Shown: positions 1 through 4,483 of the stretch, one piece after another | Layout: each line of letters begins with the position of its first letter | Position numbering within the stretch: position 1 is the first letter of the stretch | Assembly: GCA_905236255.1 (NCBI GenBank) | Contig: CAJOPK010000057.1 | Location: 1 to 5,455, forward strand | DNA from: an uncultured Selenomonadaceae bacterium | Lineage (GTDB): Bacteria > Bacillota > Negativicutes > Selenomonadales > Selenomonadaceae | DNA: 5,455 nucleotides | Reading direction: 5' to 3' | The notes under the pieces: generated by a model | Seen by the model: the letters and a program-made list of their open reading frames with translations, nothing else | Told to the model about the DNA's origin: nothing | Databases searched by the model: none | Program-made: the position numbers and the translations under genes

Positions 1-72
1 CGCCGTCAATCTTTCGTCTTGAATTGCCGATTCCCTTTGCAGATCGGCAATTTTTTCTTCCGTGTCGGTCAT
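1..72 (-). CDS. Partial unidentified protein, N-terminal 24 residues only
   Basis: An open leftward frame begins at the ATG at 72-70 and is still open at the window edge, giving 24 codons. The visible peptide starts MTDTEEKIADLQRES. It is highly charged and helical in character, with no signal peptide or membrane segment so far; a coiled-coil start is possible. The pyrB stop codon lies 6 bp upstream. A GGGAAG ribosome binding site formed by the last codons of pyrB (about 82-87) sits about 9 bases before the ATG, so the gene is probably the third member of the lepB-pyrB unit. The peptide does not look like the start of dihydroorotase (PyrC), the usual next pyrimidine gene. I do not recognise the family, and too little is visible to assign a function. 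Confidence 0.6.
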   Translation of the reverse strand, partial: MTDTEEKIADLQRESAIQDERLTA

Positions 73-78
73 GATAAA

Positions 79-1008
79 TCACTTCCCGTTATTCAAAGTC
101 AAATCCAAAAGAGCCATTCTCACGGCGACACCGTTTTGAACCTGATCATGTATGGCGGAATTTTCGCAGTATGTAACATCATTTGAAATTTCAAGACCTT
201 TGTTTTGAGGACCGGGATGCAAAATCAAAACGTCCTCTTTTGCAAGGCGAAGGCGTTTTTTGTTGATTCCGAAAACCCGCGCATATTCGCGCGGTGAAGG
301 GAAAAGCCCCGCCTGTTGACGTTCAAGCTGAATCCGGAGAACATTTACAACGTCGGCATTTTTTATCGCGTCCTCGACATTTTCATAAATTTCCACGCCT
401 TTAAATTCAAAGAAACGCGGCAACAAAGTTTTCGGGCCGGCAAGACAAACTTTCATTCCCATCTTTGTCATGGCAAAAATATCGGATCTGGCCACGCGAC
501 TGTGCAAAATGTCCCCGACAATCGCAACTTTCAAGCCGGCAAGTCTGCCCTTTGCCTGCTCAATCGTAAACAGATCCAAAAGAGCTTGGGAAGGGTGAGC
601 ATGCGCGCCGTCGCCGGCATTTATTATTATCGGCTTGACGACTTCCGAAGCGTATTGCGGCGCACCTTCAGATTTATGCCGCATGACAACCGCATCAACG
701 CCCATAGCCTCAACCGTCCGGAGCGTATCGCGCAGACTTTCGCCCTTGACGATACTGCTTGTGCCGGTATTTATGCTTACAACGTCCGCGCCGAGATATT
801 TTCCGGCAAGCTCAAATGAAGTCCGCGTTCTTGTACTCGGTTCATAAAAAAGATTTATGATTGCGCGTCCCTTCAAATTATCGACTTTTTTAAACTTGCC
901 GCGAATAATTTTTTTCATTTCGGCGGCGGTTTTCAGGACAAGACGAATGTCTTCCGGCGAAAAATCTTCAATCCCGATTATGCTTTTTCCGAACAAATTA
1001 TTTTCCAT
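79..1008 (-). CDS. pyrB: Aspartate carbamoyltransferase catalytic subunit
   Basis: This cytoplasmic enzyme joins carbamoyl phosphate to L-aspartate to make N-carbamoyl-L-aspartate, the committed step of pyrimidine synthesis. Family motifs are all present. The carbamoyl-phosphate loop EPSTRTRTSFE is at residues 56-66, KGESLRDT is at about 88-95, and DGAHAHPSQALLDLFT at 133-148 carries the substrate-binding His and Gln. VGDILHSRVARS (164-175) begins the aspartate domain, and LHPGPQNKGLEI is at 263-274. The 309-residue length is typical. I chose the ATG at 1008 because AAAGGTGG (1020-1027) lies 11 bases upstream and the protein then begins as homologues do. A GTG at 1023 would add five residues (MVDEK) and has a weaker site. 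The gene follows lepB by 22 bp and is probably cotranscribed with it. No regulatory-subunit gene (pyrI) and no obvious PyrR attenuator is visible. Product certain; start fairly sure. Confidence 0.96.
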   Translation of the reverse strand: MENNLFGKSIIGIEDFSPEDIRLVLKTAAEMKKIIRGKFKKVDNLKGRAIINLFYEPSTRTRTSFELAGKYLGADVVSINTGTSSIVKGESLRDTLRTVEAMGVDAVVMRHKSEGAPQYASEVVKPIIINAGDGAHAHPSQALLDLFTIEQAKGRLAGLKVAIVGDILHSRVARSDIFAMTKMGMKVCLAGPKTLLPRFFEFKGVEIYENVEDAIKNADVVNVLRIQLERQQAGLFPSPREYARVFGINKKRLRLAKEDVLILHPGPQNKGLEISNDVTYCENSAIHDQVQNGVAVRMALLDLTLNNGK

Positions 1009-1019
1009 CTTTTCGTCAA

Positions 1020-1027
1020 CCACCTTT
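1020..1027 (-). promoter_or_regulatory. Ribosome binding site that decides the pyrB start
   Basis: On the minus strand this reads AAAGGTGG and lies 11 bases before the ATG at 1008. It overlaps the alternative GTG start at 1023, which therefore cannot use it. This favours the ATG, although 11 bases is slightly long. Confidence 0.55.
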
Positions 1028-1030
1028 CAC

Positions 1031-1552
1031 TCAATTCAAAGATTTAAATTCATCGAAAGGCCAAAATACCAATACCGCTTTGCCTTTAATTAAATCAAGC
1101 GGAACAAATCCCACGTCCGGAAAACGGCTGTCCTCCGAATTGTTTCGATTGTCGCCCATCACGAAAATCGTTCCTTCCGGAATGGTGGTTTTCGGATATT
1201 CGGTGCGCGTTTTTTCCAAAATATAATCTTCATGCAAAAGGCTGTCGTTTACATAGACGCGCCCTTCTTTGATCTCTATCGTATCTCCCGCCGTTGCAAT
1301 TACGCGCTTGATAAAATCACGGCTCGGATCGCGCGGATAACGGAAAATCAAAATTTCACCTTTCAAAGGATCGCGCATACGGTAAACAAATTTATTGACG
1401 ACCAATCTTTCTTCATGTTTCAAAGTCGGACGCATGCTCGGACCGTCCACAACATAAAGTTCGACTATGAAAGTACGAATCAGCAACGCAAGAATAACTG
1501 CCGCAGCTATTGAAAATACCCAATCCTTTGCTTCTTCGGCGATTGAACTCAT
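1031..1552 (-). CDS. lepB: Signal peptidase I
   Basis: This membrane-anchored serine protease cuts signal peptides from exported proteins on the outer face of the cytoplasmic membrane. The 173-residue protein has a short cytoplasmic N-terminus and a single membrane anchor at about residues 12-32. The S26 family boxes follow: GPSMRPTL with catalytic Ser39, RDFIKRVIATAGD with the general-base Lys82, and GDNRNNSEDSR at 133-143. One membrane segment and short length match Gram-positive-type SipS/LepB rather than the longer two-segment E. coli enzyme. The ATG at 1552 is preceded by AAGGGGAG with a 10-base spacer. It is the first gene of a leftward unit, with pyrB close downstream, and is divergent from iorB. 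Its promoter should lie in 1553-1789. Nothing essential is missing, so the enzyme should be active. Confidence 0.96.
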   Translation of the reverse strand: MSSIAEEAKDWVFSIAAAVILALLIRTFIVELYVVDGPSMRPTLKHEERLVVNKFVYRMRDPLKGEILIFRYPRDPSRDFIKRVIATAGDTIEIKEGRVYVNDSLLHEDYILEKTRTEYPKTTIPEGTIFVMGDNRNNSEDSRFPDVGFVPLDLIKGKAVLVFWPFDEFKSLN

Positions 1553-1562
1553 TTTAAAAGAT

Positions 1563-1570
1563 CTCCCCTT
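1563..1570 (-). promoter_or_regulatory. Ribosome binding site of lepB
   Basis: The minus strand reads AAGGGGAG, 10 bases before the lepB ATG at 1552. It supports that start over any internal one. Confidence 0.7.
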
Positions 1571-1574
1571 TTAT

Positions 1575-1605
1575 TGTATAACTCTTTTTGTTTAAAAGTG
1601 TTCAA
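1575..1605 (-). promoter_or_regulatory. Weak candidate promoter for lepB
   Basis: The minus strand has TTGAAC (1605-1600) as a possible -35 and TATACA within TATACAAT (1580-1573) as a possible -10, with a 19-base spacer, or 18 if TTATAC is used. The spacer is long. Transcription would start near 1568, inside the ribosome binding site, which makes the call doubtful. Another candidate -10 is TATTAT at 1670-1665, without a good -35; it would give a leader of roughly 105 bases containing the 1619-1658 dyad. Confidence 0.25.
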
Positions 1606-1607
1606 AC
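1590..1607. repeat. Imperfect palindrome near lepB, operator-like
   Basis: The plus strand reads GTTTAAAAGTGTTCAAAC. The outer GTTT/AAAC arms are perfect, and 6 of 9 symmetric positions pair. It overlaps the candidate lepB -35. Its right half TTCAAAC recurs in the palindrome at 1692-1712. Role unknown. Confidence 0.35.
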
Positions 1608-1618
1608 TCATCCCCGTT

Positions 1619-1658
1619 GTCTTTTCTGCCAAAATTGCAACTATCCTGCAAAAAAGAC
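1619..1658. repeat. Long inverted repeat in the divergent intergenic region
   Basis: The arms GTCTTTTCTGC (1619-1629) and GCAAAAAAGAC (1648-1658) pair at 10 of 11 positions around an 18-base loop. CCC to the left and GGG to the right could extend the stem across a bulge. There is no T tract immediately after either arm, so it does not look like an ordinary terminator. It lies between the candidate promoters of the two divergent genes. Confidence 0.5.
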
Positions 1659-1691
1659 GGGAAAATAATATTTGCGGATTTTTGAATTGAA

Positions 1692-1712
1692 GTTTGGAAA
1701 ATTTTTTCAAAC
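1692..1712. repeat. 21-bp near-perfect palindrome upstream of the iorB promoter
   Basis: The arms GTTTG (1692-1696) and CAAAC (1708-1712) flank an A-then-T core. Of the ten symmetric pairs around position 1702, nine match and only 1697/1707 does not. It ends three bases before the predicted -35 of iorB. The size, symmetry and position resemble a binding site for a dimeric regulator, which I cannot name. Confidence 0.45.
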
Positions 1713-1715
1713 GGC

Positions 1716-1743
1716 TTTACAAAATTTTAAACAGCTGTAAAAT
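1716..1743 (+). promoter_or_regulatory. Predicted sigma-A type promoter of iorB
   Basis: TTTACA (1716-1721) matches the -35 consensus at 5 of 6 bases, and TAAAAT (1738-1743) matches the -10 at 5 of 6, with a 16-base spacer. Transcription would start near 1750, giving a leader of about 40 bases. An ACAGCTGT palindrome (1731-1738) abuts the -10, and TTTACA/TGTAAA form 6-base inverted arms across the promoter. The position also excludes the upstream in-frame ATG at 1694 as the iorB start, since it would not be transcribed. Confidence 0.55.
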
Positions 1744-1769
1744 CTTCCGGTGTACGGATTTTATTTTTT

Positions 1770-1776
1770 GGAAAGG
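1770..1776 (+). promoter_or_regulatory. Ribosome binding site of iorB
   Basis: GGAAAGG lies 13 bases before the ATG at 1790. The spacing is long, but no closer purine-rich site or better in-frame start exists; a TTG at 1779 is out of frame and hits a stop at once. Confidence 0.45.
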
Positions 1777-1789
1777 CGTTGATTTAAAA

Positions 1790-2368
1790 ATGGATACAAA
1801 AAATGTAATCATAGTCGGTGTGGGCGGTCAGGGTTCTCTTTTGGCAAGCAAAATTTTGGGACATTTGCTGACTAATGCCGGCTTTGACGTAAAAGTTTCG
1901 GAAGTTCACGGAATGAGTCAGCGCGGCGGCAGTGTCATCACTTATGTCCGTTTCGGCGACAAAGTTTTTTCTCCGACGATCGACAAAGGACAAGCGGATT
2001 TTATAGTTTCGTTTGAAATTTTGGAAACGGCGCGCAATTTGGATTATCTTAAACCTTCCGGTCAAATTGTCACAAATACTCAACAGATCGACCCGATGCC
2101 GGTAATTACCGGAGCGGCGGAATATCCGGAAAATCTCGTTGAAAAAATTCGTGCAAAGGGCGTAAAAATTGATGCGATGGATTGTCTCAGTCTTGCGCGT
2201 GAAGCGGGTTCTCCCAAAGCCGTCAACATTGTTTTGCTCGGAAGATTGTCACATTATTTTGACTTGCCGGAATCGGCTTGGTTAAATTCTCTCAAGGCAA
2301 ATGTCCCGGAAAAATTTTTGGAACTCAACAAAAAAGCCTTTGAACTCGGTAAAAATTTTCAAGGCTGA
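1790..2368 (+). CDS. iorB: Indolepyruvate:ferredoxin oxidoreductase, beta subunit (gamma-type 2-oxoacid oxidoreductase domain)
   Basis: This is the smaller subunit of the cytoplasmic enzyme that oxidises aryl pyruvates from aromatic amino acid breakdown to aryl-acetyl-CoA, reducing ferredoxin. The protein is 192 residues, the usual length. It starts with the glycine-rich GVGGQG (10-15) and carries the family signature SEVHGMSQRGGSV at 37-49. It has no TPP-binding or iron-sulfur domain; those belong to IorA, which it needs for activity and which is not in the window. The frame is open back to an ATG at 1694, but that adds 32 residues unlike the family and precedes the predicted promoter, so the ATG at 1790 is preferred. 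It is divergent from lepB and convergent with yigZ, hence apparently monocistronic. Other 2-oxoacid:ferredoxin oxidoreductase gamma subunits share this fold, so substrate is less certain than family. Confidence 0.87.
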   Translation: MDTKNVIIVGVGGQGSLLASKILGHLLTNAGFDVKVSEVHGMSQRGGSVITYVRFGDKVFSPTIDKGQADFIVSFEILETARNLDYLKPSGQIVTNTQQIDPMPVITGAAEYPENLVEKIRAKGVKIDAMDCLSLAREAGSPKAVNIVLLGRLSHYFDLPESAWLNSLKANVPEKFLELNKKAFELGKNFQG

Positions 2369-2388
2369 AACCTGTTAATTTTTTCACC
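2348..2388. terminator. Possible bidirectional terminator between iorB and yigZ
   Basis: GGTAAAAATT (2348-2357), inside the end of iorB, can pair with AATTTTTTCACC (2377-2388) with a one-base bulge. A small AGG/CCT pairing lies inside the loop, and T-rich sequence follows. The intergenic gap is only 26 bp between converging genes, where a shared terminator is expected. The stem is mostly A-T and therefore weak. Confidence 0.3.
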
Positions 2389-2394
2389 TTTTAA

Positions 2395-3051
2395 TTATGC
2401 CGGCACAACGGGTAAGATATTTTCAATCGGCATAAAAAATTCTTTGCCCGGTTCCGCCAAAAAATTTGCGGCGGTAATATCCGTCAGATCTTTCAAAAAA
2501 TCTTCAACTTCCGCCGGCAAAATAAAAAGAGTCAAAGTTACAACGTCCGAATACTCCGAATCGGAGATTGGGATTTTTTTTTCTCTCAAAAAATTTTCAA
2601 CCTTTGCCAAAAAATTATATTCAATCGTCACGGAAATTTTTTTCAGAACGGTCATTTGCACAATTTTTGCGGACGAAATTCCGAGCGAGGCACAATGCGA
2701 ATAAGCTCGAATCAATCCGCCGGCACCGAGTTTTATCCCGCCGAAATACCTTGTGACGACCGCCGCAACATTGGTCAATTCGTTTTTCTTTATCGTTTCC
2801 AAAATCGGATTTCCGGCAGTTCCGCCGGGTTCGCCGTCATCATTTGATTTTTGTTTGTCCCCGTTTTCGCCCAAAATCCACGCCGAACAATTATGCGTCG
2901 CATCAAAATATTTTTTGCGGACGGATTGAACAAATTCGCGGGCTTCATCTTCATTTTCCACATTCTTGACATGAGCGATAAATTTTGACTTTTGAATTTC
3001 GTAATTCGCCGAAAAAATTTCTCCGGCGGCAACGGTTTTATAATTTTTCAT
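2395..3051 (-). CDS. yigZ: YigZ/IMPACT family protein
   Basis: The 218-residue cytoplasmic protein belongs to the IMPACT (UPF0029) family, whose bacterial members are linked to translation or ribosome regulation without a settled biochemical role. The N-terminal IMPACT domain shows KSKFIAHV (21-28), DATHNCSAW (50-58), the signature DDGEPGGTAGNPIL (71-84) and VVTRYFGGIKLGAGGLIRAY (98-117). The C-terminal third (about 135-205) matches the ferredoxin-like DUF1949 domain usual in bacterial YigZ, so the protein looks complete. The ATG at 3051 has a strong AAAAGGAGG 7 bases upstream, and the start overlaps the stop of the preceding gene in an ATGA. It is the last gene of the leftward operon. An A9 run on the coding strand (2582-2574) is noted separately. 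Family certain; function only broadly known. Confidence 0.93.
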   Translation of the reverse strand: MKNYKTVAAGEIFSANYEIQKSKFIAHVKNVENEDEAREFVQSVRKKYFDATHNCSAWILGENGDKQKSNDDGEPGGTAGNPILETIKKNELTNVAAVVTRYFGGIKLGAGGLIRAYSHCASLGISSAKIVQMTVLKKISVTIEYNFLAKVENFLREKKIPISDSEYSDVVTLTLFILPAEVEDFLKDLTDITAANFLAEPGKEFFMPIENILPVVPA

Positions 3052-3713
3052 TTTGCCGCCTCCTTTTCAAATTCTTCCGGCAAAGTCAATTCGGCGCGAA
3101 CGGCTGCGACCTCTTCGGCTATGAAAAGTCCCGCCGGTGATTCGCGAATCATTATTTCGTTGATTTTCTTCTTCAAAACTTCCGGGTTGTTTTTGGCGAC
3201 CGGATAAGCCGATTCCTTTGTCATTGTTACGGTTTTTGTCTGGGCATCGGCGTAAGTCTGCATTTTTTTTATCAAGCCGGAAACCCGCCCGGAAATTTTG
3301 TCGTCCAATCCTTTCGGGACTTCGACCATGTGAACTTTTAACTGTTCGTCCAAAACATCCTTTTCAAGTTCGGACATTTGATCGTAAAAATCCCCGATGT
3401 CCGGATCTTCACCTTCAGCCTTGAAATTTTCAATCAAACCGTGATACCGCCGCCAATTTCCGGCAAGTGTGTCAATATCCTTTTGATATTCGGCATACCA
3501 ATCGGCAAAAATTTTTTGTTGCGAATGAATTTTTTCGATTTGTGCCGGAGTAATTTTTACTTCCTCATTTGAACTCCGTTCGTGGATTGCAACCGCCGCA
3601 ATAAAGACAATCAGACAAATTGCACAAAAATACGGGAAAAATCTTTTGTTGGGCAAAAATTTGTAAATTGCCGCCAATGCGACCGCCGCCGCAATCAAAA
3701 GTGCGTAACTCAT
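3048..3713 (-). CDS. Two-TM protein of unknown function
   Basis: I do not recognise this 221-residue protein. Two hydrophobic helices are clear, at about 3-20 and 26-44, joined by a short loop containing PNKR. By the positive-inside rule the loop is cytoplasmic, so the remaining 175 or so residues would lie outside the membrane. That part is charged and mainly helical, rich in Glu, Lys and Asp, with Trp72, Trp87 and an acidic GEDPDIGDF stretch at 101-109. There is no catalytic-looking motif, no lipobox and no Cys outside the membrane helices. Both ends overlap neighbours by ATGA: its start with the end of cbiK, its stop with the start of yigZ. A GAAAGG site lies 11 bases before the ATG. The coupling shows it is a genuine gene made with CbiK and YigZ. 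A membrane-anchored sensor or envelope protein is a guess only. Confidence 0.85.
   Translation of the reverse strand: MSYALLIAAAVALAAIYKFLPNKRFFPYFCAICLIVFIAAVAIHERSSNEEVKITPAQIEKIHSQQKIFADWYAEYQKDIDTLAGNWRRYHGLIENFKAEGEDPDIGDFYDQMSELEKDVLDEQLKVHMVEVPKGLDDKISGRVSGLIKKMQTYADAQTKTVTMTKESAYPVAKNNPEVLKKKINEIMIRESPAGLFIAEEVAAVRAELTLPEEFEKEAAK
3059..3067 (-). promoter_or_regulatory. Strong ribosome binding site of yigZ
   Basis: The minus strand reads AAAAGGAGG, 7 bases before the yigZ ATG, inside the last codons of the upstream gene. It is the best Shine-Dalgarno match in the window, so yigZ can initiate well on its own besides being coupled by the ATGA overlap. Confidence 0.75.
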
Positions 3714-4483
3714 TTTTTTGCAAACCTTTCAAGCCGTTCAATGTAAAGCGCGTGAATTTTTTTGAAATTCCCCAAGCCGTTCGGATTTACGCGAACTTCA
3801 AAATTTAACCTTTCAAGCCGCGACTTCCACGAATTTTTATCCTCTCCGGCAATATCTTCCGCAAGGTGAACTCCCCCGTTAAAAAGCATGGGGGCAAGCA
3901 AAATTTTCTTTGTGTTGCGATTTTTTAAACGTCCGGCAACATCGTCAAAATTCGGCGTGTCGTCCGGCTCGACGACTCCCACGTGAATTTTTTCGGAAAT
4001 TTTGTCGGCAAGCGTTTGAACATTTTCGTAAATCGGATTGTGCCGGTGCGGTGAACCGTGACCGATTAAAATTAAATCCTCGTCCTCCTCCGGAATGAAA
4101 CATTCCAAAACGGTTTTGACGATTTTTTTGTTGAAGTCCGAATTTAAATCCGGATCAAAGAGCGGCGGCAAAATTTCAACGTCCTCCGCCGCGCAGGGTT
4201 TAATTTTGTAATCAAATTCTTCACCCGGCGTAATATGTGAAGGCAGGACAATCATTTTTTTGTAACCGGCGGCTCTGAGTTCCGAAATTTTTTCCGGCAA
4301 AGTTTTAATTTCAATGCCTTTCGACTTCAACTTTTTAATCATAAAATTTGAAGTGTAAGCCTGTGCAAAATCGAAGGTCGGGAAATTTTTTTGAATTTCT
4401 CCGGCAAGCGCATCTATTGTTGAAGAACGAATTTTCTCGTCCGCAGATCCGAAACTTGTCAAAATTATAATTTGTCCGCTCAT
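3710..4483 (-). CDS. cbiK: Sirohydrochlorin cobaltochelatase
   Basis: This cytoplasmic class II chelatase inserts cobalt into sirohydrochlorin in the anaerobic cobalamin pathway without ATP. The 257 residues form two related halves of the chelatase fold. The N-terminus IIILTSFGSADEKIRSS (5-21) and PSHITPGEEFD (81-91) match the CbiK family. The C-terminal half opens with LIGHGSPHRHNP (139-150). His142 and His206 (in GGVHLAEDIAGEDKNSWKS, 203-221) correspond to the two metal-binding histidines of characterised CbiK. There is no signal peptide, unlike periplasmic CbiK(P) forms. The start at 4483 directly abuts the mnmA stop, with GGAAGGAG 9 bases upstream, and the end overlaps the next gene by ATGA. 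No other cobalamin gene is in the window. Metal preference cannot be read from sequence, so siroheme use (iron) or another metal remains possible. Confidence 0.92.
   Translation of the reverse strand: MSGQIIILTSFGSADEKIRSSTIDALAGEIQKNFPTFDFAQAYTSNFMIKKLKSKGIEIKTLPEKISELRAAGYKKMIVLPSHITPGEEFDYKIKPCAAEDVEILPPLFDPDLNSDFNKKIVKTVLECFIPEEDEDLILIGHGSPHRHNPIYENVQTLADKISEKIHVGVVEPDDTPNFDDVAGRLKNRNTKKILLAPMLFNGGVHLAEDIAGEDKNSWKSRLERLNFEVRVNPNGLGNFKKIHALYIERLERFAKK

Noticed and set aside
103..586. Direct repeat ATCCAAAAGAGC near 103 and 574
   Set aside because: Both copies encode the same peptide, ALLDL, at two places in PyrB with the same codons. It is a coding coincidence, not a DNA repeat element.
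316..819. 167-codon open frame on the plus strand opposite pyrB
   Set aside because: It lies wholly antisense to a fully convincing pyrB, and its product shows no recognisable motif. It is a shadow of pyrB codon bias.
1694..1789. In-frame N-terminal extension of iorB from an ATG at 1694
   Set aside because: The 32 extra residues do not resemble the family, the segment contains the palindrome and promoter, and transcription is predicted to start downstream near 1750.
1784..2083. 99-codon open frame on the minus strand opposite iorB
   Set aside because: Antisense to a gene with clear family motifs, with no recognisable protein content or ribosome binding site context of its own.
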